Part shown: positions 6,900-12,992 of the stretch, piece by piece
Numbering within the stretch: the first letter of the stretch is position 1
Layout: the number at the start of each line of letters is the position of its first letter
Source: a virus
Strand: one strand, 5' to 3'
DNA length: 40,401 nucleotides
Virus record (IMG/VR): IMGVR_UViG_3300047408_000110
Location: 1 to 40,401 of that record
Made by a program: the position numbers and the translations under genes
Notes under the pieces: generated by a model
Database searches by the model: none
Seen by the model: the letters and a program-made list of their open reading frames with translations, nothing else
Told to the model about the DNA's origin: nothing

Positions 6900-7080
6900 T
6901 CTGGCTGCTTCCAGCAACATTCTGATCATGGCACGCGATCGCGCACCAGTTGGCAGCGATCTGCACAACTGGCTCGATCGACTTCACGACAAGAACGACG
7001 AGCTGGCGATGCGCATCTGTGGCTACAAGTTCGACGACACTGGCAAGCAAGTCGACACAACACCAGTGAGGTTCGCATGA
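6880..7080 (+). CDS. Small hypothetical protein, 66 aa
   Basis: The ATG at 6880 opens MRTIVTDLAASSNILIMARD...; an alternative in-frame ATG at 6838 would add 14 residues and a longer overlap with the previous gene. Neither has a clear Shine-Dalgarno. The product is helical, with WLDRLHDKNDELAMRICGYKF in its centre. The stop overlaps the next ATG. Confidence 0.55.
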   Translation: MRTIVTDLAASSNILIMARDRAPVGSDLHNWLDRLHDKNDELAMRICGYKFDDTGKQVDTTPVRFA

Positions 7081-7382
7081 CCAGCAGCGGCGACCCATTC
7101 CAAGAGCACATCAGCAGACCAGTCGCTGGCTCGATCACTGGCGCGCAATACAACGAGCGTCTCGATCGTGAGCAACGCGAGCAGCGCGCTGTTCGCCAGA
7201 GCGCGCCAGTCGCGCCAGCTGGCAAGCGTCCACACTGCGAGCAGTGCGATCGCGAGCTGCGCGTCTATCGCTACAGAAAAGCTGGCAGCAAAAAGCTGTA
7301 TGGCACTTATGGCGACAATCGCTTCTGTGGCTTGACGTGTGGCTATCGCTGGGCGCTGCGCCACCAGACCAAGAAGTCATGA
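7077..7382 (+). CDS. Zinc-ribbon hypothetical protein, 101 aa
   Basis: ATG 7077 overlaps TGA 7078-7080. Residues 1-50 are polar and probably flexible. The C-terminal half holds C54-x2-C57 and C84-x3-C88 around a Tyr/Arg-rich strand (RVYRYRKAGSKKLYGTYGDNRFC), a four-cysteine zinc-ribbon arrangement. Likely a small nucleic-acid- or protein-binding adaptor; family not recognised. Confidence 0.6.
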   Translation: MTSSGDPFQEHISRPVAGSITGAQYNERLDREQREQRAVRQSAPVAPAGKRPHCEQCDRELRVYRYRKAGSKKLYGTYGDNRFCGLTCGYRWALRHQTKKS

Positions 7383-7573
7383 TCATGCGCGAGATTCCAG
7401 AACTGTATGCAGTCGCCAGAAAGATCACACTTGACGCTGGCTTCGACTACACTGACCCACGCACTGGCGAGACGACCAAAGCCAAGCGCAAGCGCCAGCC
7501 AGCTGTGGCGAAGCGCGTGCGCGATCGTCTGCGCAAGCTGCGCGACGTGCCAGCACGACGACTCAAGCGATGA
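7379..7573 (+). CDS. Small basic hypothetical protein, 64 aa
   Basis: ATG 7379 overlaps the previous stop. Residues 1-28 form a mixed segment; the C-terminal 35 residues are extremely Lys/Arg rich (KAKRKRQPAVAKRVRDRLRKLR), suggesting nucleic-acid contact. The frame extends upstream only inside the previous gene. The stop overlaps the next start. Confidence 0.55.
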   Translation: MIMREIPELYAVARKITLDAGFDYTDPRTGETTKAKRKRQPAVAKRVRDRLRKLRDVPARRLKR

Positions 7574-7836
7574 AGCGCAAGCGATCAGTGCAGCGATTGG
7601 CAGAGCGTCTGGAGCGCGAGCACGAGCTGCTCGTCGACGTCTCGTCATTCGAGCGCGTTCACGCTGGTCACTGGCAGCGATCGTCTGGTGCGTGGTCGTG
7701 GTGCGCGTATCTGCACGCACCAGAGAATCAAGCGCGCACGATGATTGGCAGTCAATACAACGTGAAGCAGCTGCTGGCTGCGCCAGCGCTTCAGCTCACA
7801 CATTCGATCTGCCAGATCGAAATTGACCCATCTTGA
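7570..7836 (+). CDS. Hypothetical protein, 88 aa
   Basis: ATG 7570 overlaps TGA 7571-7573. Basic N-terminus followed by a Trp/His-rich centre (HAGHWQRSSGAWSWCAYLHA). Last gene before promoter copy 4. No family recognised. Confidence 0.6.
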   Translation: MKRKRSVQRLAERLEREHELLVDVSSFERVHAGHWQRSSGAWSWCAYLHAPENQARTMIGSQYNVKQLLAAPALQLTHSICQIEIDPS

Positions 7837-7842
7837 CCAGCC

Positions 7843-7893
7843 AAAAAAAAGATGAAAAAAGTTGTTGCGCTACTTTTCCACCAGTGCTCTAGT
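7843..7893 (+). promoter_or_regulatory. Early promoter, copy 4 (leaderless type)
   Basis: CCAGCC and A-tracts (7843-7850 and 7855-7860), -35 TTGCGC (7865-7870), 17-base spacer and -10 TCTAGT (7888-7893) with an extended TG. ATG at 7900 is six bases beyond. Of the four copies this one is closest to copy 3. Confidence 0.75.
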
Positions 7894-7899
7894 GTAAGC

Positions 7900-8166
7900 A
7901 TGACAAAAGAAAAGACAGTAATGGGCGCGAGCACAGTGTCGCGCTACCACAACCCGCTGACGATCGCAGCTGACAGCATGAAGCAAGCAATGCAGCTTCG
8001 CGATGGTCTTCGTTCATTCGCAGCAGCCAATCATGGTCAAGTCGAATACGACTGCCACAAGATGGCTGATCGCATGGACGCGATCGCCAAAGAGATTGGC
8101 ATCGCAGCACTAACACTCAAAGCAGCTGGCGCACTCGCGCCAGCTCGCCAGCAGGAGGTCATCTAA
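7900..8166 (+). CDS. Hypothetical early protein, 88 aa, leaderless
   Basis: Begins ATGACA at 7900 directly after promoter copy 4. The protein (MTKEKTVMGASTVSRYHNPL...) is mainly helical with no cysteine cluster. It precedes the GHKL-metalloprotease gene by one base and shares its transcript; the Shine-Dalgarno of that gene (AGGAGG) lies inside its last codons, so the two are translationally linked. Function unknown. Confidence 0.65.
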   Translation: MTKEKTVMGASTVSRYHNPLTIAADSMKQAMQLRDGLRSFAAANHGQVEYDCHKMADRMDAIAKEIGIAALTLKAAGALAPARQQEVI

Positions 8167-8167
8167 C

Positions 8168-9610
8168 ATGGCGACCAAACTTTCAAACTGGTTCGAACTC
8201 GATCGCACTGGTCTGTCGAAGATTCTGCAGCGCAAGGGCATCGAGTTCGCGATCTTCGAGCTGGTGCAGAACGCATGGGACGAGCGTGGAGTCACGCAAG
8301 TCGACGTCGAGCTGCAAGCTGATGGTCAGCGTGGTCGCTGCACACTCACTGTGCGCGACGATGCACCAGATGGCTTCGCTGATCTGCGCCACGCTTACAC
8401 GCTCTTTGCTGAGAGCAAAAAGAAAGACAATCCAGAGCAGCGTGGTCGCTTCAATCTTGGCGAAAAGCTGGTGCTGTCGTTGTGCGACTGGGCGTCAATC
8501 GCGACAACCACTGGCACGATCGTGTTCGGCGCTGGTGGTCGCAGTGTGAAGCAGTCACACAAGACTGATCGTGGCTCGATCTTCGAAGCGTGCATTCGCA
8601 TGACCAAAGCTGAGATGCTCGCAGTGCGCATCGCGTTCGATCAACTGATCGCGCCAGCTGGAATCACAACGACGTTCAATGGCGACGCGCTCGTTGAGCG
8701 TGTGCCAGCGTATCAATTCGAAGCGTCTCTGCCAACAGAGATCGCGAACGAAGATGGCGATCTGCGTCGCACAGCAGTGCGCAAGTGCGTGGTGAACTGC
8801 TACGAAGTGAAGACTGGCGAGACTGCCAGCATCTACGAGATGGGCATACCAGTCGTCGATCACGACTGCGCGTGGCACGTCGACGTGATGCAGAAAGTTC
8901 CGCTGACTCTCGACAGAGAGAACGTCACTGGTCGCTTTCTGAAAGTGCTGCGCACAGCAGTCTTCAATGAGACGCACAAGTCGCTCGACACTGAAGCTGT
9001 CAATCACGCGTGGACACAAGACGCGATCGAGAGTGGCGACGCGAAGCCAGAAGCAGTGGTCGACTACATGACCAAGCGCTTTGGCGACAAGCGCGCCAGC
9101 TATGACCCCAACGACGCTGAAGCCAACAACCAAGCAGTCGCTCATGGCTACACCATCGTGCATGGTGGCATGTTGAGTGGCGCAGCTTGGCAGAACGTCA
9201 AGAGCGCTGATGCGATCGCGCCAGCTGGTCGCTTGTTTCCAACACACAGCGACAACACGATCGATGGCGAGCCAGCAGAAGAGACTGAGAACATGAAGCG
9301 CGTGCGTGGCTATTGCCAGCAGCTCGCAGAACTGCTGATGGGCATCCACGTCACTGTGCGATTCACCAAGCAGCCATCACGCGAGCGCGCTTGCTATGGC
9401 TCGCGCACCATCAGCTTCAACGTGCGCAATCTTGGTGGCGATCGCTGGTTTGATCTCAAGACGAATCGTCTGGAGATCGACGACTTGATCATCCACGAGT
9501 TCGGTCACGAATACGCAGCCAACCATCTCAGCGAAGCTTACAACGACGCGCTGTCGCGTCTCGCTGCCAAAGCGATGGCGCTTGGCAGAGCTGGAAAGTT
9601 GCCAGCATGA
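8168..9610 (+). CDS. GHKL-type ATPase with C-terminal HEXXH motif, 480 aa
   Basis: A strong AGGAGG (8153-8158) precedes the ATG. N-terminal Bergerat-fold motifs are in order: N-box ELVQNAWDE (31-39), a G1-like DDAPDGF (64-70) and G2 GRFNLGEK (93-100), as in HSP90/gyrase/MutL ATPases. The C-terminal part (about 390-480) has a zinc metalloprotease signature, IIHEFGHE with H443 and H447; H453 or E456 could be the third ligand. The middle 250 residues are not recognised. ATP binding is likely. Proteolysis is inferred from one motif only, and HEXXH may be non-catalytic. The family is seen as unnamed ATP-binding protein in other phages. Possible roles are a chaperone or a host-directed protease. 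Confidence 0.75.
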   Translation: MATKLSNWFELDRTGLSKILQRKGIEFAIFELVQNAWDERGVTQVDVELQADGQRGRCTLTVRDDAPDGFADLRHAYTLFAESKKKDNPEQRGRFNLGEKLVLSLCDWASIATTTGTIVFGAGGRSVKQSHKTDRGSIFEACIRMTKAEMLAVRIAFDQLIAPAGITTTFNGDALVERVPAYQFEASLPTEIANEDGDLRRTAVRKCVVNCYEVKTGETASIYEMGIPVVDHDCAWHVDVMQKVPLTLDRENVTGRFLKVLRTAVFNETHKSLDTEAVNHAWTQDAIESGDAKPEAVVDYMTKRFGDKRASYDPNDAEANNQAVAHGYTIVHGGMLSGAAWQNVKSADAIAPAGRLFPTHSDNTIDGEPAEETENMKRVRGYCQQLAELLMGIHVTVRFTKQPSRERACYGSRTISFNVRNLGGDRWFDLKTNRLEIDDLIIHEFGHEYAANHLSEAYNDALSRLAAKAMALGRAGKLPA

Positions 9611-9624
9611 TGTGATCATCGACG

Positions 9625-9658
9625 CTGCGCGCGAGTGTCCAACCCACTCGCGTCGCAG
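9625..9658 (+). terminator. Strong 13-bp hairpin after the GHKL gene
   Basis: Arms 9625-9637 and 9645-9658 pair over 13 bases with one bulged T (9653); the loop is TCCAACC. It begins 14 bases after the stop and is followed by an A/C-rich leader without a T-run. Same architecture as the hairpins at 1874, 3082 and 6656. Confidence 0.5.
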
Positions 9659-9718
9659 AACGACGAGCACCAACGCTCAGAAGCAATCAACAACCACACG
9701 AAGAAAGCACCCACCACA

Positions 9719-9961
9719 ATGGCAAAAGACAACACAGCAATGACGCGCAAGTTCACGTTCGAAGTGTATGACGTGCAGCGCAAGAGCGACGAAGACAATT
9801 CGATTCACGATCTCATGATCACTGGCTGCACACAGATCGAGATCATCGATCGCAACCACAGCGACCAGACGATCACTGTGCGCTGCGTGCTGCCAGTTGG
9901 CATCGACTCAGTCAGAGAACTTTCTGGCAAGCTTCACTACTGCTCGCTGGCGAAGCCATGA
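9719..9961 (+). CDS. Hypothetical protein, 80 aa
   Basis: ATG 9719 (MAKDNTAMTRKF...) follows an A/C-rich leader with AAGAAAG; an earlier in-frame ATG at 9635 lies inside the hairpin and would add 28 low-complexity residues. The fold looks beta-rich (KFTFEVYDVQRKS...MITGCTQIEIID...TITVRCVLPVG). No family recognised. The stop overlaps the next ATG. Confidence 0.6.
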   Translation: MAKDNTAMTRKFTFEVYDVQRKSDEDNSIHDLMITGCTQIEIIDRNHSDQTITVRCVLPVGIDSVRELSGKLHYCSLAKP

Positions 9962-10212
9962 ACGTGCTTGAACTTTACCACGCGACGACGCCATTCGACG
10001 TCGTTGGCACACACAGAGAACTGCGCTGGCGCGACACTGAGTATGGCGCGACTGCGTATGAAGTGAAGACTGGTGGCAATGGTGGCATCACTGCTGTGCG
10101 CGTGCTGCGCACCAGAGATGGCAAGCCAGTGCGCTGCGCTGGTCACTGCGCCAGTGTTGGCGATCTGCGTGAGCTGATCGAGAAGCTGATGCGCGATCGC
10201 AAACTTGCGTGA
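9958..10212 (+). CDS. Hypothetical protein, 84 aa
   Basis: ATG 9958 overlaps the preceding TGA. Compact alpha/beta protein with VRVLRTRDGKPVRCAGHC and a final amphipathic helix (DLRELIEKLMRDRKL). No family recognised. It is near the 3' end of the rightward early operon. Confidence 0.6.
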   Translation: MNVLELYHATTPFDVVGTHRELRWRDTEYGATAYEVKTGGNGGITAVRVLRTRDGKPVRCAGHCASVGDLRELIEKLMRDRKLA

Positions 10213-10218
10213 TGTGCT

Positions 10219-10353
10219 ATGATCACCAACGACAACATGAATCTGTGGCGCAAGATCGCACGCTGGCTGCGACGACGCAGACCAACCACGATGCTGGCTG
10301 ATTACATCAACCACTTCAACGCACCAAGAATCTACATGAACCACGAACATTGA
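10219..10353 (+). CDS. Small basic peptide, 44 aa
   Basis: ATG 10219, six bases after the previous stop, to TGA 10351-10353. It encodes MITNDNMNLWRKIARWLRRRR... with an amphipathic basic helix and a His/Asn-rich tail. Codon use fits the operon. The last two bases of the stop codon are the first two of the 15-bp inverted repeat. Real coding is plausible but unproven. Confidence 0.4.
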   Translation: MITNDNMNLWRKIARWLRRRRPTTMLADYINHFNAPRIYMNHEH

Positions 10354-10482
10354 AGATGACGTCGAGCCATAGAGCCATCGCGAAAGCGAAAGCAAATTGG
10401 AGGGAGACTCCGGCCACCGGCCTTGCTGCACAGTTCATCTGCGCAGATTCAGCTTGTCATTGAACACTCGACGTCATCTTCA
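10351..10482. repeat. 15-bp inverted repeat enclosing a hairpin-rich non-coding stretch
   Basis: GAAGATGACGTCGAG (10352-10366) is the exact reverse complement of 10467-10481; an outer T-A pair (10351/10482) extends it. The 100-base interval contains a TCGC-GAAA-GCGA tetraloop hairpin (10378-10389), GGAG/CTCC (10399-10402 with 10408-10411) and GGCC-ACC-GGCC (10412-10422). It sits between convergent operons; the right arm is also the end of the leftward nuclease gene. GGCC and CCGG are otherwise rare in this genome, so the stretch is under different constraints. Candidate structured RNA, bidirectional terminator without T-runs, or replication signal. Confidence 0.6.
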
Positions 10483-11002
10483 GCGCTCGTGCTCCAGCGC
10501 GCATCTCGCGACACAGCTTGGCTGATCGTCGCAGTTGATCAACTGATCGCAGCGCTGACCACGGGACTGACCAGCATGGCTTTTCCATGTGCATCGAGTC
10601 GAGCCACTCGCTGACTTGCGCGATCAGCGCGCCTTCAATCCAGCCAAGCATGAACACTCGTGGCAGCTGCACTTCTGTGAAGACGTAGATGAAGCGCGCG
10701 TCGACTTTGTCGATCAGTGGACTGTAGCGATTCACTGGTCGCGCTTTCACATCGACCAGTCGAGCGCTTGGCAATTTCAGATCGCCACTGTCGTGGTCGC
10801 TGCCAAGTCGTGGTCGCCAGTCCACTTCGAGAAACTTCGCAGCGCCACACTCACCGTTGCAGCCAATCATCTCGCGCTCGACGCTGTTGGTGAATCGCGA
10901 CTGCCAGCGATTGCGTCTGCCAAACTCGAAGCGCGCTGCTGCTTGCTCTGCGCACAGCTGCTGCTCGCGCGCGTCCAGCTCAACGAATGGTCGCGCGATC
11001 AT
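10457..11002 (-). CDS. Putative PD-(D/E)XK nuclease, 181 aa
   Basis: The ATG at 11002 (MIARPFVELDAREQQLC...) is preferred to the longer frame from 11077, which would overlap the upstream gene by almost 100 bases. The core CGAAKFLEVDWRPRL...GDLKL...RLVDVKAR, followed by the hydrophobic strand RFIYVFTEV and GWIEGALI, has the order of phage PD-(D/E)XK nucleases: an Asp in GDLKL and DVK as the catalytic half-motif. DNA cleavage is inferred. It is the last gene of the leftward operon and its 3' end forms one arm of the 15-bp inverted repeat. Confidence 0.6.
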   Translation of the reverse strand: MIARPFVELDAREQQLCAEQAAARFEFGRRNRWQSRFTNSVEREMIGCNGECGAAKFLEVDWRPRLGSDHDSGDLKLPSARLVDVKARPVNRYSPLIDKVDARFIYVFTEVQLPRVFMLGWIEGALIAQVSEWLDSMHMEKPCWSVPWSALRSVDQLRRSAKLCREMRAGARALKMTSSVQ

Positions 11003-11468
11003 CTGGCAAAGCTTCAGACTTCCAGCAGTTGCACTTTCGATCGAACTGACCAAGCACGAGATGGCAACCTTTGCCATGTGGTCGTGACTCGATCACTTTG
11101 CGCAGTCGCGTGATCTCAGCCAGCGCGTCTTCGTTGGCGAACACTTCGATCAGCGTCTTGCCAGCTGGTCGCTGTGGCGCGCTCTTCAGCGCGTCGCGAC
11201 CAATGCGCTCCAGCTCTGGGTCGAGCCAGTCGCGCTTCGCTGGCAGCTCAGCCAGAATGCGCGTGGCGAAGTGCTCCAGTTGCTTGCAGTGATCTGGTCG
11301 CGTCATCAGCTTGCGCGAGCCACGCAGCGCAGCTGTCACGAAGTCATCGACGACAGACGACATCGCTTTGGCTTCAGAGCGCAGCACGCGTCGCCATTCC
11401 AGTGGCATGTCAGCAGCGAGTCGATTCAAGCGATCGCGCACAATCTTTGGCAGTTGGTCTAGTCTCAT
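10980..11468 (-). CDS. Hypothetical protein, 162 aa
   Basis: Starts at ATG 11468, in an ATGA overlap with a small upstream frame; the start codon itself is part of the repeated TGAGACT motif. The product is largely helical and basic. Its last 25 residues hold GCHLVLGQFDRKCNCW, a Cys/His cluster that might bind metal. No family recognised. It overlaps the nuclease gene by 23 bases. Confidence 0.65.
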   Translation of the reverse strand: MRLDQLPKIVRDRLNRLAADMPLEWRRVLRSEAKAMSSVVDDFVTAALRGSRKLMTRPDHCKQLEHFATRILAELPAKRDWLDPELERIGRDALKSAPQRPAGKTLIEVFANEDALAEITRLRKVIESRPHGKGCHLVLGQFDRKCNCWKSEALPDDRATIR

Positions 11469-11635
11469 AAGTCAGTCTCAGTGGTAGTCTCAGTCAGTCT
11501 CGTTGGTGGTTTCTCGTCTCTGAGCGCGTAAGTCTCAAAAGAGGGAGCGCCCCAGCGCGGAAGTGTCTTTTGAGATTGGAGCGCTGGCACAGAGCGATCG
11601 TTGGTTGCTTGCTGATGCGTCGCTGCGCTCCGCAT
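11465..11635 (-). CDS. Possible leaderless small gene, 56 aa (low confidence)
   Basis: A frame from ATG 11635 to TGA 11465-11467 ends in an ATGA overlap with the next gene and begins seven bases after a -10-like box, as in the leaderless early genes. Against it: codon use departs from the local style (CGG, CCC, CCG), the tail is low complexity (TETTTETDL), and the same DNA carries inverted and direct repeats. It may be a leader peptide gene or only a structured 5' leader. Confidence 0.3.
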   Translation of the reverse strand: MRSAATHQQATNDRSVPALQSQKTLPRWGAPSFETYALRDEKPPTRLTETTTETDL

Positions 11636-11642
11636 CAGGTAG

Positions 11643-11690
11643 TAAATTCGCAAACTTTTTGTCTTGACCATCACTTTTTTGGCTGGTTAA
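11643..11690 (-). promoter_or_regulatory. Promoter for the terminal leftward genes
   Basis: On the minus strand, CCAGCC-AAAAAA (as in the early promoters) is followed by TGGTCA as a possible -35, a 17-base gap and AATTTA (complement of 11643-11648) in the context TTTGCGAATTTAC, which shares TGCGAATTTAC with early promoter copy 2. An ATG lies seven bases downstream at 11635. Confidence 0.45.
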
Positions 11691-11774
11691 ACTTTGAGCG
11701 CTCGCAACGCTACGATCTCAAAAGAGCTTCGCTCGTCTGTGACGTAAACTTTTGAGACCTTCGCGCCGCAGCGC

Positions 11775-12992
11775 TCAAGAGTTCGCGATCTCTGGTGCTC
11801 CAATCATTGTCAGCAGCTTCGCGTTCGATCGCACGTCGACGACCAGATGAATGCGATCGCTGTCGCCACCATTGATCGCTTGGTGTGGTTTGCGCGTGTC
11901 GAGATACCAAGCTTCGCCCATCTTCATGTTCGTCTCGCTGGCGCAGCCATCGCAGTTCCACGTCGTGAAGATCACACGATCGTTGGTCGCCACTGGAACG
12001 TGGATGCGCAGAAACTGATCAGCGCGCGTGCCAGTCTCTTTGTCGACTTGGTCTGTGTGGCGCTGCAGTTCGCCACCAGCTGGCGCAAGCTTCATGAAGC
12101 GCACGCGCTGAATCTGCGTGTCGACGTCGTCACACAGCTGCGCGCACAGTGGCTTCACGCCAGCGAAGTCGTCAACAAGCTGCGTCCACTGCAGCTGCCA
12201 GCTCTTGCGCGAGTTCTCCACTTGCCACTTCTCTGGCATCTCAGCTGGCTTGAGAATGCACGTTGGGTCGCTGCTGAAACCACGCAGCGCGAGCGCTGAC
12301 CAGCTCTTGCTCTTGTTGTAATTCGAATAGTGATTGGCGAAGTTGAGCGTGCCAACACCATTCGCGATCGCGCGCATCTCGCTTGTCATGAGCGCGTCGC
12401 TGATTGGCAGCCGCAGTCGCTCGATCGTGAGCAGCTCTGATGGCTGCACAGGGAACTTGCGCAGACGCAGCGCGTCGCCAGCGAACAGACCAACTGTGCA
12501 TGGCTTGAAGTAGACGCCAATGATCTCAGCGAAGCTGGTAAACTTCACGCCAACTTTCTGAAAGCCCAGCTCGAAAGCGAACAGCGTGCTGGCAGTGTCT
12601 TCTTCAAAGACGTGCAGCCAGATGTCGTGCGATCGCGCGTGCTGCTTGATCGCTTCGCGCAGATTGAAGCGACCAGCATCGCTTGTCCAGATCGCGTGCT
12701 TGATCGTGAGATCGCCAATGTGCTTGTGCGCGATCGCCACGTCTTGGAACATCGTGATTGGCGTGACGCGATTGGCGCGCTTGTGCCAGTAGCTTGCGCC
12801 ATCGAGTTCGACCAGCTCGTGCTTGTGAATCGCTTCAGCGATGTTGTTCTTTTTGAACTGCGCGAATGGCGACAGCGCAAAGCTGTTGTGTGGGCCGTAT
12901 CGTTCAGCGATCGCTCTGAGTCGCGCCAGCGCGATGCCGTGTTGCCACGGTTTCATCTCGTCGTGTTGTTCTGTGGTGGTGGTTGTGGTCAT
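11775..12992 (-). CDS. GNAT-like domain fused to aspartyl/asparaginyl hydroxylase-like 2-oxoglutarate dioxygenase, 405 aa
   Basis: The C-terminal half has the 2OG-Fe(II) facial triad in the Asp/Asn beta-hydroxylase style: RHTD (H312, D314), a distal H370 in DTRKPHQAINGG and R380 for 2-oxoglutarate. Residues 50-163 resemble a GNAT fold, with DTASTLFAFELGFQKVG reminiscent of the final acetyltransferase helix/strand, though the acetyl-CoA loop is not obvious. The gene overlaps the helicase stop (ATGA), so it is expressed with replication functions. This suggests modification of DNA, nucleotides or a replication/host protein; the substrate is unknown. Start: ATG 12992, followed by a run of Thr codons. 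Confidence 0.7.
   Translation of the reverse strand: MTTTTTTEQHDEMKPWQHGIALARLRAIAERYGPHNSFALSPFAQFKKNNIAEAIHKHELVELDGASYWHKRANRVTPITMFQDVAIAHKHIGDLTIKHAIWTSDAGRFNLREAIKQHARSHDIWLHVFEEDTASTLFAFELGFQKVGVKFTSFAEIIGVYFKPCTVGLFAGDALRLRKFPVQPSELLTIERLRLPISDALMTSEMRAIANGVGTLNFANHYSNYNKSKSWSALALRGFSSDPTCILKPAEMPEKWQVENSRKSWQLQWTQLVDDFAGVKPLCAQLCDDVDTQIQRVRFMKLAPAGGELQRHTDQVDKETGTRADQFLRIHVPVATNDRVIFTTWNCDGCASETNMKMGEAWYLDTRKPHQAINGGDSDRIHLVVDVRSNAKLLTMIGAPEIANS

Larger units (their letters stand above)
11461..11757. repeat. Repeat-rich regulatory region (TGAGACT iterons and TCTCAAAAGA inverted repeats)
   Basis: AGTCTC (TGAGACT on the minus strand) occurs at 11461, 11474, 11486 and 11496, about 10-13 bases apart, and again at 11531. 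Two separate inverted repeats use the same arms: TCTCAAAAGA at 11533-11542 with 11566-11575 (10 bp), and 11716-11724 with 11749-11757 (9 bp). A further hairpin CTGATGCG/CGCATCAG spans about 11612-11638. Between the dioxygenase stop and the 162-aa gene this is the only long non-coding stretch; it looks like an operator or replication-type control region. Confidence 0.6.
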
